Origin: Nitrospira sp.
GTDB taxonomy: Bacteria > Nitrospirota > Nitrospiria > Nitrospirales > Nitrospiraceae
Direction of reading: 5' to 3'
NCBI GenBank assembly: GCA_030123565.1
Contig: CP126122.1
Span: 4,354,800-4,418,799 of the forward strand
Length of the DNA stretch: 64,000 nt
Positions 28,974 through 38,913 of the stretch are shown here, piece after piece. The notes under the pieces were generated by a model. The model ran no database searches. It was not told where the DNA came from and was given only the letters and a program-made list of their open reading frames with translations. The stretch's first letter is position 1. Each line of letters opens with the position of its first letter. A program made the position numbers and the translations under genes.

Positions 28974-29468
28974 CTATTGCCCCGTTCTCGCCGGGCCGGT
29001 CGTTTTTCGCAGCAGGATCTCGGCATAGCCGGGAATGAGAAAATTCGGCATGGGGCCGATTTCCCTGTAGCCTTGCTTGCGGTAGAAGGCGCGTGCCCCG
29101 TCATTAAAATCCGACACGCAGGCGAACAGGTTTTTGGCCCGCGCAAACGTGAGCGACTCGACATGGGACAGCAACCGGCTGCCGAGGCCCCGGCCAGTTG
29201 CGGAAGGGGCGATCCCGAGTAATTCCAGATAGTCGCCGAACAAAAACTTCCGTCTCAGGATGGCGATGCCCAGCACGGCTCCGCCGATCTCCAGGACGAA
29301 CGTGTCCCGTCCCGCAGGAACCGGCGAAAAGATCCGGTCCCAATCGCCGGCGGTGAAACCGAGCCGTTTCCAGGGGTCGGAGTCGGTCAGGATCTGCACC
29401 ACGGAGTCACGATCCTCCGGCTGCATCTCGCGAATTATGGTTTGGGGGTGGCCATCGGTTGGTTGCAT
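28974..29468 (-). CDS. GNAT-family N-acetyltransferase
   Basis: 164 residues. The acetyl-CoA-binding core is YLELLGIAPSATGRGLGSRLL followed by ALAYR-like FYRKQGYREIG. The first strand IIREMQPEDRDSVVQIL starts at residue 11, which argues for the ATG at 29468 although it overlaps the upstream deacetylase gene by 34 bases; the internal ATG at 29426 would remove this strand. The overlap suggests coupled translation with the polysaccharide deacetylase. Acceptor unknown. Confidence 0.85.
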   Translation of the reverse strand: MQPTDGHPQTIIREMQPEDRDSVVQILTDSDPWKRLGFTAGDWDRIFSPVPAGRDTFVLEIGGAVLGIAILRRKFLFGDYLELLGIAPSATGRGLGSRLLSHVESLTFARAKNLFACVSDFNDGARAFYRKQGYREIGPMPNFLIPGYAEILLRKTTGPARTGQ

Positions 29469-30157
29469 TGCAAGAGATCCGAGACCGTGAGGGGAATCAG
29501 TCCTTTGGTCTGTAACAGGGAGCCGGCCAAGGTTTCGGTCACTTCGCGGGTATGTTTTCCTTTCCCGTTCGCATGCAGCACGATCACGCTGCCCGGCTTG
29601 ATCCGTTTCTGGACGCGCGCCACGATGGCCTCCGCGCTGAGCGTCGGGTCCGGATCACCGGATACGATGCTCCATAAGATGAATCGCAGGCCCAGCGCTT
29701 TCACGGCTTCCACCGTCTGGTCGTTGTATTCTCCATAGGGCGGTCGAAACAGGGTCGCCTGGCGACCGTACTTGGCCTTGAGCAGCCGCACCGGCCCCAT
29801 GATTTCCTGTTGCTGCTCCTCACGCTCCTGCATCGGGAGGTGGGCATGGACCTCGCCGTGGGTTCCGATCTCGAAAAAGGGAACGGCCAGCAACCTCTTC
29901 ACCTCGGCACCGTGCCGGACCATCCACCGGCCGGACATGAAAAAGGTGGCTGGAACCTTGTTCGCAATGAGGAATTCGATCAGCTCCGTATCGAATCCCG
30001 AGGCCGTACGCACCGGACAGAGGTCGTAGGTCAGGGCCACTGCGGGACAGGAGGGCGGACCGGCCTTGATGACCTGCGCCTGCGCCGGATGGGTATGAAC
30101 GGCGAGCGCCACCGCGCAGACCACGGACAAACCGAACCGCAACGTCTTCCATCGCAT
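29435..30157 (-). CDS. Polysaccharide deacetylase (NodB-type), exported
   Basis: 240 residues from the ATG at 30157, which directly precedes a signal peptide (FGLSVVCAVALAVHTHPAQA); an earlier in-frame start adds a non-signal-like stretch. The NodB homology domain follows: motif 1 is VALTYDLCPV, motif 2 EIGTHGEVHAHL (the metal-binding His pair), motif 3 FRPPYGEYND, motif 4 GDPDP and motif 5 IVLHANG. Motif 1 differs from the usual TFDDGP: the catalytic-base Asp is kept but the metal-binding Asp is Leu. TxDLC variants are known in the family, so activity is possible. It should remove acetyl groups from an extracellular or cell-wall polysaccharide. Confidence 0.85.
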   Translation of the reverse strand: MRWKTLRFGLSVVCAVALAVHTHPAQAQVIKAGPPSCPAVALTYDLCPVRTASGFDTELIEFLIANKVPATFFMSGRWMVRHGAEVKRLLAVPFFEIGTHGEVHAHLPMQEREEQQQEIMGPVRLLKAKYGRQATLFRPPYGEYNDQTVEAVKALGLRFILWSIVSGDPDPTLSAEAIVARVQKRIKPGSVIVLHANGKGKHTREVTETLAGSLLQTKGLIPLTVSDLLQCNQPMATPKP

Positions 30158-30230
30158 AGGGAGGAGTATACCTGACGGCACGACGCGGCGATAGTTGACG
30201 CTCAATCAAGGGGGCTGCTACGGTGAAACG

Positions 30231-31403
30231 ATGCAGGGTCCGGACTGGCAAATCGGTCGCATGTTCGGTATTCCCATCCGCGTGCATGCCTCGTGGCTCT
30301 TCGTCTTTTTCTTCGTGACCTGGTCCCTCGCGACGGGGTACCTGCCCGACATGCTTCCAGGTCTGTCGGAGCCGCGATACTGGGCGATGGGAGGGGTGGC
30401 GGCGCTCCTCTTGTTTGGGTCCGTGCTATTACACGAGCTTGGTCACTCCCTGGTCGCATTGCGTTATCGCATTCCGATCGGCCAGATCACGCTCTTCATC
30501 TTCGGCGGTGTGGCGCAGATGAGGAAGGAGCCGCCGCATCCTCGGGCGGAATTCTTGATCGCCATTGCCGGTCCGATCGTCAGCTTTCTTCTTGCTGGGT
30601 TCTGTTTAGGTCTGGTGGCTCTGTTGGAGTCGCTGCCTGATGGGACATCCGTGCGTGGGTTGACGGCGCTGGGCATGTTGCTGGGGATGGTCAACACCCA
30701 GCTGGGCCTGTTCAATCTGTTGCCGGGGTTTCCGTTGGACGGCGGTCGAGCCTTGCGGGCCGGACTCTGGGCCTGGAACAAGGATTTTTACCGCGCGACC
30801 AGCCAGGCGGCCCTGGTCGGACTGCTGTTCGGACTCAGCTTCGGTCTCTTCGGGGCCTTCCTCCTGGTCGGCGCCCTCACCGGCACGTTGTCGAGCGCCT
30901 TGGCGAGCAGCGGGGGCTGGATCGTCCTGCTGGGGGCCTTCTTGTTTGCCGCCGCGCGCGGGAGCCGGAAGCAGGCGGCCATCCGTTCCTCGCTGGTTTC
31001 GGTACCGGTCCGTGACCTCATGGTCAAGAACGTCGTGGCCCTCTCTCCGGACCTCACGCTGGAAGAAGCCGTCAATCAATATTTCCTCCCCTACGGGTAT
31101 GGAGGGTTCCCGGTGGTGCAAGACGACCGTCTAGTGGGTGTCGTGACCGTGCGCGATGTGCAGACGGTTCAGAACTCCCTTTGGGCGTACCGGCGCGTGG
31201 CCGATATCATGCAGGCTTCCGGCGACGAGATGGTCGTGTCGCCGGATGTGTCCGCGATGCAGGCGTTGGAGCAGATGATTGCGCTCGGCGCGGAACGGTT
31301 GGTCGTCGTGCAGGACGGGCACCTACTGGGGTTGGTGACGCGGGCTTCCCTCGGACACTTCATTGAGCAACGGCATCCCTCCGGCATGGGCCGTCCCTCG
31401 TAA
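30231..31403 (+). CDS. Site-2 protease family (M50) membrane metalloprotease with CBS domains
   Basis: 390 residues from the ATG at 30231. Six or so membrane segments hold the zinc site: HELGH (His68, Glu69, His72) in VLLHELGHSLVALRYR, and the second-motif Asp in NLLPGFPLDGGRALR. Two CBS domains close the protein (VRDLMVKNVVALSPDLTLEEAV, VVTVRDVQTV, then DEMVVSPDVSAMQALEQM and LLGLVTRASLGHF). This is the SpoIVFB/Rv2625-like branch of intramembrane proteases, where CBS domains are thought to sense nucleotides. The substrate is unknown. The gene is divergent from the polysaccharide deacetylase. Confidence 0.9.
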   Translation: MQGPDWQIGRMFGIPIRVHASWLFVFFFVTWSLATGYLPDMLPGLSEPRYWAMGGVAALLLFGSVLLHELGHSLVALRYRIPIGQITLFIFGGVAQMRKEPPHPRAEFLIAIAGPIVSFLLAGFCLGLVALLESLPDGTSVRGLTALGMLLGMVNTQLGLFNLLPGFPLDGGRALRAGLWAWNKDFYRATSQAALVGLLFGLSFGLFGAFLLVGALTGTLSSALASSGGWIVLLGAFLFAAARGSRKQAAIRSSLVSVPVRDLMVKNVVALSPDLTLEEAVNQYFLPYGYGGFPVVQDDRLVGVVTVRDVQTVQNSLWAYRRVADIMQASGDEMVVSPDVSAMQALEQMIALGAERLVVVQDGHLLGLVTRASLGHFIEQRHPSGMGRPS

Positions 31404-31451
31404 CGACTTCGGCCACCGGCGAGACAGGAACGACAAACGGTGCCTGGGGGA

Positions 31452-32810
31452 TCAGTCTTCCGCCCTGGCCATGGAGAGGTTTTGGACGATGGCCACCCGG
31501 ACGAGGTGCACGACGAGGAGGAATCCGTAGACGACGCAGAAGAAGTTGAACGCCACCCGATAAAAATCGACCAGCAGGATAGGCAGGCAGAGCGCAAAGA
31601 TGAGGCTGGCCATCAGCGTGACCAACGTCAGTCTGCGACAGAACTCATAGGAGGGCTCTCGCCCGATCAGTTTCAGCGCGTTGGCGTAGCGGGTCGCCCG
31701 CTGGAGACGGCATTTGTGAAGTTCGGATGCTCCTGCTCCCCAACGGTGCAGTGCGATGTAGCCGAGGGCGATGGCCAGCCAAGGTGCAGCCCACAGGGGC
31801 CAGTAGGACGAGCCGGCGTAGGGTTCGGACAGCACGAGGGTGGCGAAGGAAGGGGCATAGAGGAGCCCCAATACCAGCGGCAAGACTCGTTCATCGCCGG
31901 GACGTTGGCCGTCCGGGCCGCCATGGATGAGTTCGCGTTCGAACAGCGGATAGCCATACTTGAGGATGACGAGCGCAATGGCGGCGCTGAAGGTCTTGTC
32001 CGGAATATACCGGATGCAGTTCTGAAACCAATTCACGATCGTCCAGCCGAGACTTTCCCCCCACGTGAGACCGACGAATGATTCCAGGTAGAGGCGGACG
32101 GCGTCCTCCCACTGCGCGACCGTGAGGCTGAGTGTCGCGGCGACTTCAGGGTTGAGCGCGAAGATTGATTGCTCGCCCAGCGCTGCCTGCACCAGGGTAC
32201 CCGGTACGCTCATCACCACTGCGCCCAAGACTCCGAACGAGAAGAGGAACCAGACATGGGTCACGAGCTGGTTGCGGCCGGTGCGGAGATATTTTCGGAA
32301 GCCGCTTTGTCGGGCCATCAGACCCCAAAAGAATCCGCCGGCCATGTTGACGAGCGACCAGGGAAAGATCACGACGTCGGCCCCGGCCTCCGGGTAGAGG
32401 AGCCAGTTGACGACCGAATTCGACAGGAGGGCGGTGATGGCTCCCCACCAGGGACCCAACAGAAATGCCGTCAAGGCAGTGCCGGTCATATCGAGAAAGA
32501 GAATGCTGTGCAGATGTCGGCTGAGGGTGAGACCGAGGTAGTTCAGCAAGACACCGGCCGCCATGATGACGCCCGTTTCATAGAGCAACAGGTAGGAGGA
32601 TTTGTGAAACACCTTGGCGTCGAACAGATCGGCAGCCGGCGTCTTTGATCCGGGAGCACGATCAGGCACCGCGGCCGGCTGCTTGTCTTTCGAGGGTCCG
32701 AGGCGTTCATGCAGGTTCAGCATCTTCTCCAGGATGGAGAGCACCGCGGCCAGGAAGCCGGCGAGCGTGCCGCCTAACATGAGGAGGTCCCTGTCGAACC
32801 CGTCGGACAT
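31452..32810 (-). CDS. Polytopic membrane protein of unknown function (ECF-S-like segment)
   Basis: 452 residues from the ATG at 32810; a longer reading to 33143 adds an implausible Arg/Pro-rich leader. At least eight membrane segments are visible. The stretch SILFLDMTGTALTAFLLGPW followed by WGAITALLSNSVVNWLL resembles the membrane segment of ECF-transporter substrate-binding (S) subunits. A cytosolic loop near the N-terminus is Pro/Ala-rich. The C-terminal third (AFNFFCVVYGFLLVVHLVRVAI) is also hydrophobic. No ATPase partner is adjacent. Family and substrate unknown. Confidence 0.6.
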   Translation of the reverse strand: MSDGFDRDLLMLGGTLAGFLAAVLSILEKMLNLHERLGPSKDKQPAAVPDRAPGSKTPAADLFDAKVFHKSSYLLLYETGVIMAAGVLLNYLGLTLSRHLHSILFLDMTGTALTAFLLGPWWGAITALLSNSVVNWLLYPEAGADVVIFPWSLVNMAGGFFWGLMARQSGFRKYLRTGRNQLVTHVWFLFSFGVLGAVVMSVPGTLVQAALGEQSIFALNPEVAATLSLTVAQWEDAVRLYLESFVGLTWGESLGWTIVNWFQNCIRYIPDKTFSAAIALVILKYGYPLFERELIHGGPDGQRPGDERVLPLVLGLLYAPSFATLVLSEPYAGSSYWPLWAAPWLAIALGYIALHRWGAGASELHKCRLQRATRYANALKLIGREPSYEFCRRLTLVTLMASLIFALCLPILLVDFYRVAFNFFCVVYGFLLVVHLVRVAIVQNLSMARAED

Positions 32811-32935
32811 GGTGAGGAGTCGGTCCCCTGTCGGTTGATTGGAACGTCTCCACAATTCTATCCAGGAAGGAGCGAAGGCGCGAGAAAAAGCCGCGAACGA
32901 GACAGGTGTGTAGAGGCCTTCGCGAACGATGCCTG

Positions 32936-33787
32936 CTAGTGCGGGAGATCGGCCGCCGGTTGAGCCTGTGAGGGAGACAGGGACTGGACCTCGTGGGTCA
33001 CGACCGCTCCCAGCAGGACGAGCGCCGCTGAATAATAGACCCAGAGCAACAGCAGCACCACTTCGAGCAACGATCCATACAGTTGTGTGTACAGGGCGGC
33101 CCCTTCCAGGTAAGTGACGAACAGGGCCTTCGCGGCAATCCACAACAGGCTGAACAGGGCTCCGCCGATAGTCGCTTCCCGCCAGGTAGGCCGTTGGTGG
33201 GGCAGGAATCGATAGAGACAGGTGACGGACACGAAGGCGAGCAGGAAGGGGAGCGAATAGGTGAGGAGGAAATCATGGGCGGTGATCGCCACGAGATTCA
33301 GCCCCCACAGGCGCGGCGCATAGGTCGTGAGCAGCTCGATCGCCTGGGTGGCGACGAAGGAGATGAGCGTCAGAAAGCCCAGCATCCAGATCAAGGCAAT
33401 GGCCACGAGGGTTGAAATCAGCGGATGCCGCTTGGCCGCCGTGCCGAACACGGTGTTCATCGCATAGTCCAATTCGTAGAACACCAGGGCGCTGAACCAG
33501 CCGAATGCAAGAAAGACCACCCATCGCACCTCCTCCTGTTCCGCCACCCGGCGAATATCTTTGGCGAGGCGTTCCCCCATGCTGGGGAGAAATCCTTTGA
33601 GGAATCCCAGCAAGAATTGATAGCCGATGACATCCTGACTGACGATGAAGCTGATGCCGTACAGCAACAGGAACACCATGGGGAAGAGGGAGAGCAGGGA
33701 GTAGAAGGCCAGCGAGGCGGCCAGGCTCGGGCAACCGCGCCGGCGGAACGTGTCGAACACGCTGGAGAGAAAAGACCATCCGGTCAT
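32936..33787 (-). CDS. YihY/BrkB-family membrane protein
   Basis: 283 residues with six membrane segments. The start SFLSSVFDTFRRRGCPSLAA, then SLAFYSLLSLFPMVFLLLYG, and later PHQRPTWREATIGGALFSLLW with a Tyr in the final GSLLEVVLLLLWVYYSAALV are hallmarks of the YihY/virulence factor BrkB family. The biochemical role is not settled; earlier naming as ribonuclease BN was withdrawn. It lies downstream of nuoN on the same strand after 129 bases and is probably a separate unit. Confidence 0.9.
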   Translation of the reverse strand: MTGWSFLSSVFDTFRRRGCPSLAASLAFYSLLSLFPMVFLLLYGISFIVSQDVIGYQFLLGFLKGFLPSMGERLAKDIRRVAEQEEVRWVVFLAFGWFSALVFYELDYAMNTVFGTAAKRHPLISTLVAIALIWMLGFLTLISFVATQAIELLTTYAPRLWGLNLVAITAHDFLLTYSLPFLLAFVSVTCLYRFLPHQRPTWREATIGGALFSLLWIAAKALFVTYLEGAALYTQLYGSLLEVVLLLLWVYYSAALVLLGAVVTHEVQSLSPSQAQPAADLPH

Positions 33788-33916
33788 GCAAACTCGCGTC
33801 GTTCAGGGTCACGATGGCGCGACACAACGGCCTGCTATGGTACGGACCATTGTGGACGGCCGATCGGCGCGTCGCGTGAAAGAAGGTGCCGTTGTAAAAG
33901 ACGCTGCAGACAGCGG

Positions 33917-35392
33917 CTATTTCAGCAACGGCGCGGCCTGGGTGGCCAGAGACCACAGGCCGTTGGGGAACAGGCCCAACAGCACGACGCCGGCGAGGGC
34001 GCAGGCGAGGACGAGCGAGAGGGCCGGAGACGTTTCGAGCCGTGATTGGGATGCGACAGGGCCGTCGGCATCGCGCATGTACATGACCATCACGACGCGC
34101 AGGTAGTAGAAGGCGGAAATGGCGGCAAAGATGACGGCCACGACGGCCAGCCATGTCATTCCCGCGTTCACGGCGGCCATGAAGACATAGAACTTGCCGA
34201 TGAAGCCTGCAGTGGGAGGAATCCCGGCCAGCGACACCAGAAACATCAACATGAACCCGGCCGCCAGCGGCTCGCGCTTCGCCAGACCCGCAAAATCGTC
34301 GATGGCGTCGCTCTCCTGTCCTTCCTTGCGCAACATGCCCACGAGGGCGAACGCGCCGAGCGTCATGAACGAATAGATGGCGATATAGAGCAACACGCTT
34401 GCGAGACCGGTCGAGGCTGCCGCGCCTGTTTGCCTGCCCGCCACCACGACTCCGATCAGGGCATAGCCGGCATGGGCGATGCTGGAGTAGGCCAACATGC
34501 GCTTGATGTCGGTCTGGACGATTGCGACCAGGTTGCCCAAGGCGAGGGTCACCAGGCAGATGAGGGTAAAGAGGATCGACCAATCGGCGCTCACCCCGCC
34601 CAAGCCTTCCACGAACACCCGGAGAAAGGCACCGAAGCTGGCGGCCTTCGAGGCGACGGCCATGAAGGCGGTCACGGAGGTCGGCGCGCCTTGATAGACG
34701 TCCGGGGTCCACATGTGAAACGGCACGACGGCCAGTTTGAATCCGAACCCGACCACCAGCAACATCAACGCGAGGGGCAGGAGGGGGCTTCCGGTTCCCT
34801 GCGCGGCGATGGCCTCCGCGATCATGGACAGGCGCGTGCTGCCGGCCAATCCATACAGCAGCGAAATGCCATACAGCAAAATCCCGGAGGAGAAGGCCCC
34901 CAGTACGAAGTACTTGGCCGAGGCCTCCAGTGAACGGGCGTCGGTCCGTTTCAAGCCGGCCATCACGTAGAGGGATAGGGACATGAGTTCGGTGCCGAGG
35001 TAGATGGTGAGCAGGTCGGCGCCGGAGACCATGACCATCATGCCGGCCAGCGACAACAGGACGAAACCGTAGTATTCCCCGATGTTGAGCCGCTCGGCCT
35101 TGAGGTAGGCCAAAGACAGCAGCACCGTCAGCCCGGTCACGATGTACAGAAGCAGTTTCCAGAAGCTGGCGTAGGCATCGATCACGACCATGCCGCTGAA
35201 GATCGACAGGCGATCTGTCATTTGAGAAGAGGTCAGGCCCAGGCAAATGGCCAGGGCGCTCAACGTCAGCCAGGCGAGGAGGTCCTTCTTCGAAGCCGGG
35301 AGAATCGGATCCAATACCAGGATGAGACAGGCCGCGCCGATGACGACGAGTTCCGGAAGGATTGCAAGGAGGTCTTGCAAAGGAATGGTCAT
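33917..35392 (-). CDS. nuoN: NADH-quinone oxidoreductase subunit N
   Basis: 491 residues, 14 or so membrane segments, last gene of the complex I operon. It is an antiporter-like proton-channel subunit: LTIYLGTELMSLSLYVMAGL carries the conserved Glu of TM5, and FKLAVVPFHMWTPDVYQGAP plus VQTDIKRMLAYSSIAHAGYAL carry the lysine-bearing half-channel motifs. Its ATG overlaps the nuoM stop codon by 4 bases (ATGA), so translation is coupled. Complex I couples NADH oxidation to proton pumping; in nitrite oxidisers it is thought also to run in reverse to make NADH. Confidence 0.96.
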   Translation of the reverse strand: MTIPLQDLLAILPELVVIGAACLILVLDPILPASKKDLLAWLTLSALAICLGLTSSQMTDRLSIFSGMVVIDAYASFWKLLLYIVTGLTVLLSLAYLKAERLNIGEYYGFVLLSLAGMMVMVSGADLLTIYLGTELMSLSLYVMAGLKRTDARSLEASAKYFVLGAFSSGILLYGISLLYGLAGSTRLSMIAEAIAAQGTGSPLLPLALMLLVVGFGFKLAVVPFHMWTPDVYQGAPTSVTAFMAVASKAASFGAFLRVFVEGLGGVSADWSILFTLICLVTLALGNLVAIVQTDIKRMLAYSSIAHAGYALIGVVVAGRQTGAAASTGLASVLLYIAIYSFMTLGAFALVGMLRKEGQESDAIDDFAGLAKREPLAAGFMLMFLVSLAGIPPTAGFIGKFYVFMAAVNAGMTWLAVVAVIFAAISAFYYLRVVMVMYMRDADGPVASQSRLETSPALSLVLACALAGVVLLGLFPNGLWSLATQAAPLLK

Positions 35393-36951
35393 CGCGCCGC
35401 CGCCCGTTCAGAAGATGGGTTGGAGAGCGACCTAGCGATCGCCGTAGCCGGCTCTGCGCGAGGCGTCGGATGGGACTCTGTTGCAATCACCGGCGTCTTC
35501 GGTCCTGCCAGCAGTTGCGCCACACTGGCGTGCATACGGGTCAGCAGAGGGTTTGGGAAAATACCGATTACGAACACCAGCACGACCAGCGGAACCAGCG
35601 TGGCCGTTTCACGGGCATTGAGGTCCAGCAGATGCGCGCGATACTTGGGCGAGGGCACACCGAAGAGCATGCGTTGCGTGAGCCAGAGCATATAGGCGGC
35701 AGCCAGGATGATCACAAACGTAGCCAAGGTGGTGGCGAATTTGCTCCAGAGGAACGTGCCGGCCAACACCATGAATTCTCCGACGAAACCGTTGGTGCCG
35801 GGAAGTCCCAAGGACGAGAGGGCAAAAATCATAAAGAAAAGGGCATAGCGGGGCATCGGCCCTGCCAGTCCGGTATTGTCGATGATTTGCCGGCTGTGGG
35901 TCCGCTCATACATGATCCCTATACACAAGAACAGGCCGCCGGTGGTGATCCCATGATTGATCATTTGCATCACCGCTCCTTCGATCCCTTGAGTATTCAG
36001 GATGAAGATGCCCAGCGTGACGAAGCCCATGTGGCTGACACTGGAGTAGGCGATGAGCTTCTTGATGTCCGTCTGGGCCAGCGCCATATAGGCCCCATAA
36101 AGAATAGCCACGATCGACAGCACGACCATCGGCTTGGTGAACGTCGCGGTGGCGTCCGGCAGCATCGGCAAGGTGAAGCGGAGGAAGCCGTAGGTGCCCA
36201 TTTTCAACAACAGGCTGGCAAGGATCACGCTGCCGGCCGTCGGAGCTTCCACGTGGGCGTCGGGCAACCAGGTATGGAACGGGAACATCGGGACTTTGAC
36301 GGCAAAGGCTGCGAAGAAGGCGAGGAACAGCCAGATTTGGAATGACGCACTGTACGTTCCATGGCTCAGCGCGAGGATGTCGAAGGTATGCCCGCCGTGG
36401 AAATAGAGGGCGAGGATCGCGACGAGGAGCAACAGGCTGCCGGCCAGAGTATAGAGGAAAAATTTGATCGCCGCGTATAAACGGTTTGGGCCGCCCCAGA
36501 CGCCGATGAGCAGATACATCGGGATCAGCATGGCTTCCCAGAACACGTAGAACAGTACGAAGTCCAGGGCGACGAAGACTCCCAGCATCGCCGTTTCCAT
36601 GACCAGCAGCATAGCCATGAAGGTCTGGACCCTGGTGGTAATCGACGTCCAGGACACCATGACACAAAGCGGCATCAGCAGCGTCGTCAACAGGAGAAGG
36701 GGGAAACTGATGCCGTCGAGGCCGAGGCTGTATTGTATCGGCGGAGAAATGATCCAGGAGGCCCGTTCCACGAACTGCATCTCCGCGGTCGATGGGTCGA
36801 AGAGCCACCAGAGCGGCAGCGAGCAGAGAAAGGTCGCTACGGTGAAGCCGAGCGCCAGCCAGCGGGCCGACTCAACCTTGACCAGGAGGCAGAGGAGGGC
36901 TCCGAGCAGTGGGAGAAAGACGATCAGCGTCAGCCAGGGAAACGTCGTCAC
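35389..36951 (-). CDS. nuoM: NADH-quinone oxidoreductase subunit M
   Basis: 520 residues, antiporter-like proton-pumping subunit. Diagnostic strings include LFYVFWEAMLIPMYLLIGVWG (the TM5 Glu), FAAFAVKVPMFPFHTWLPDAHVEAPTAGSVILA (TM7-8 Lys region) and AQTDIKKLIAYSSVSHMGFV. A glycine-rich loop near SLGLPGTNGFVGEFMVLAG is also conserved. The C-terminal 40 residues are an unconserved Ala/Ser/Arg-rich tail. It lies between nuoL (48-base gap) and nuoN (4-base overlap). Only one nuoM is present, unlike the duplicated nuoM of the 2M-type complex I described in some nitrite oxidisers. Confidence 0.96.
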   Translation of the reverse strand: MTTFPWLTLIVFLPLLGALLCLLVKVESARWLALGFTVATFLCSLPLWWLFDPSTAEMQFVERASWIISPPIQYSLGLDGISFPLLLLTTLLMPLCVMVSWTSITTRVQTFMAMLLVMETAMLGVFVALDFVLFYVFWEAMLIPMYLLIGVWGGPNRLYAAIKFFLYTLAGSLLLLVAILALYFHGGHTFDILALSHGTYSASFQIWLFLAFFAAFAVKVPMFPFHTWLPDAHVEAPTAGSVILASLLLKMGTYGFLRFTLPMLPDATATFTKPMVVLSIVAILYGAYMALAQTDIKKLIAYSSVSHMGFVTLGIFILNTQGIEGAVMQMINHGITTGGLFLCIGIMYERTHSRQIIDNTGLAGPMPRYALFFMIFALSSLGLPGTNGFVGEFMVLAGTFLWSKFATTLATFVIILAAAYMLWLTQRMLFGVPSPKYRAHLLDLNARETATLVPLVVLVFVIGIFPNPLLTRMHASVAQLLAGPKTPVIATESHPTPRAEPATAIARSLSNPSSERAAAR

Positions 36952-36999
36952 GAAGCCTCACCCAAAGTAAACAGTAAAAAGGCAAAAGGTTCAGAGCTG

Positions 37000-38898
37000 C
37001 TAGAGCAGCAAATACACCGTCAGAATCACCACGGCGCCCAGCGTCATGCCGAGGGCGTAATGTTGCGTTTGCCCGCTCTGTGTCAGGCGGATGAACCAGC
37101 CTCCCCAGGCCACGGCGCGCGCCACCCCGTTGACGGCCCCATCGATGATCGACACATCGACATGTTTCCAGAGGTCGTTCGCGGCCGCGATGGTCGGGCG
37201 GACGAATGCGCGGTCGTAGGCCTCATCGACATACCACTTGTGGAACGACAGTTCGTAGGCCGCCCGCCACTGGTGCGCGAGTCGGTCCGGCAAACCGGGA
37301 TTCAAGACATAGAGATAATAGGCGGCGCCGATTCCGGCGAGCCCCATCAAGGTGGCGAAGGCCATGATGCCGTAGGCGGCGGACCCTTCATGGTGCGTGG
37401 CCCCACCTTCGCCGTGGAAGACCGGCTCCAAAAACGTCGGGATGCCCAGGTACCCGGCGACGATGCTGAGGACCGCGAGGACCATGAGCGGAGCCGTCAT
37501 CGTGGTCGAGGGTTCATGGACATGGCCTGCATGGTGCGGATCGACGCGGGATGGCCCCCAGAAGGTCACGAAGACGAGGCGGAAACTGTAAAACGCCGTC
37601 AGTCCCGCCGTGAGCAATCCGCAGATCGCCAGGGTTTGTCCTAAGGGACCGGCGGACCAGGAAGACAGGAGGATGTCGTCCTTGCTGAAAAACCCGGCGG
37701 TGAGCGGGAAGCCGGCGAGCGCCAGGGACCCCACCACAAATGTCCAATAGGTAACCGGGAGTGAATTTTTAAGTCCGCCCATGCGGCGCATGTCCTGTTC
37801 ATGGTGCAAGGCAATGATGACCGAGCCGCAGCCCAGGAACAGCAGCGCCTTGAATGCGCCATGGGTCAGCAGGTGGTAGATACCGGCGCTGTAGGCGCCC
37901 AGGCCGCAGGCCATCACCATGTAGCCCAGCTGGCTCATGGTCGAATAGGCCACCACTCGTTTGATATCGGTCTGGGTCAGGGCGATGGTCGCACCCAGCA
38001 TCATCGTGAGGGCGCCCACGAGGGCGACGACCGTCATGGCCGTCGGCGAGAGGTTATAGAGCGGCGCGAATCGCGCCACCATGAAGACGCCCGCCGTCAC
38101 CATAGTGGCGGCATGAATCAATGCGGAAATCGGCGTCGGTCCTTCCATGGCATCTGGGAGCCAGACGTGGAGAGGGACCTGCGCGGATTTGCCCACCGCG
38201 CCAATAAAAAGCAAGAGGCAGATCACCGTCATCACCGAGAGGTCCCATGTCCCACCGAAGGGCCCGAGGACATTCATGGTCTCGGGCGCCAGGTCCTGGG
38301 CTTGCGCAAACACCGTAACATAATCGAGCGATCCGAAGGAGTACCACACAAGGAACAGTCCGAGGAGGAAACCGAAGTCGCCGATCCGGTTGACGAGAAA
38401 CGCTTTCGTCGCGGCGGAGCAGGGGCTCGGCCGCTCATACCAATGGCCGATCAGGAGGTAGGAGCAGAGTCCCACCGCCTCCCAGAAGACGAACAGTTGC
38501 AGCAGGTTGTCCGCCATCACCAGCATCAACATGGAGAAGGTGAAGAGGGCGATATAGGCAAAGAAGCGGGCGTACCCCGGCTCTCCATGCATGTACCCGA
38601 TCGTGTAGATGTGTACCAACGTGCTGACGGTGGTGACGAGCACCAGCATGACGGCGGTGAGCCGGTCGATGGAAATGGCGATGTGGATGTCCAGGTTCCC
38701 CGAGGTCAGCCAGGTGTATAGGGGCACGTTCACGGAATGGCCCGTGGCCACGTCGTAGAGGGCCAGCAGGGAGAGCACGAAGGAGCCCACCATGGCCGGC
38801 ACCGCCACGAGGTGCGCCCGGTCCTTGATCCACTGTTCGCCGATGCCGACGACCAGAAAGGAGAACAGCGGAAGGAATGGAATCAACGCATAGAGCAT
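37000..38898 (-). CDS. nuoL: NADH-quinone oxidoreductase subunit L
   Basis: 632 residues. The antiporter-like core contains [53 protein letters not shown] and [22 protein letters not shown]. It ends with the extra lateral-helix region typical of NuoL ([18 protein letters not shown] and beyond). NuoL is the distal proton-pumping subunit and its long helix braces NuoM and NuoN. The stop codon lies in a small inverted repeat (GCTGC-TAGA-GCAGC), and the 48-base gap to nuoM holds the short direct repeats AAAAGG/AAAAGG. Confidence 0.96.
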   Translation of the reverse strand: MLYALIPFLPLFSFLVVGIGEQWIKDRAHLVAVPAMVGSFVLSLLALYDVATGHSVNVPLYTWLTSGNLDIHIAISIDRLTAVMLVLVTTVSTLVHIYTIGYMHGEPGYARFFAYIALFTFSMLMLVMADNLLQLFVFWEAVGLCSYLLIGHWYERPSPCSAATKAFLVNRIGDFGFLLGLFLVWYSFGSLDYVTVFAQAQDLAPETMNVLGPFGGTWDLSVMTVICLLLFIGAVGKSAQVPLHVWLPDAMEGPTPISALIHAATMVTAGVFMVARFAPLYNLSPTAMTVVALVGALTMMLGATIALTQTDIKRVVAYSTMSQLGYMVMACGLGAYSAGIYHLLTHGAFKALLFLGCGSVIIALHHEQDMRRMGGLKNSLPVTYWTFVVGSLALAGFPLTAGFFSKDDILLSSWSAGPLGQTLAICGLLTAGLTAFYSFRLVFVTFWGPSRVDPHHAGHVHEPSTTMTAPLMVLAVLSIVAGYLGIPTFLEPVFHGEGGATHHEGSAAYGIMAFATLMGLAGIGAAYYLYVLNPGLPDRLAHQWRAAYELSFHKWYVDEAYDRAFVRPTIAAANDLWKHVDVSIIDGAVNGVARAVAWGGWFIRLTQSGQTQHYALGMTLGAVVILTVYLLL

Positions 38899-38913
38899 GG
38901 CGAAAACGTCGGC

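Noticed and set aside
33273-35486. A 737-codon open frame on the minus strand across nuoN and the BrkB-type gene
   Set aside because: Frame-shifted shadow of nuoN and the 5' part of the BrkB gene; Arg/Pro/His-rich with no membrane pattern.
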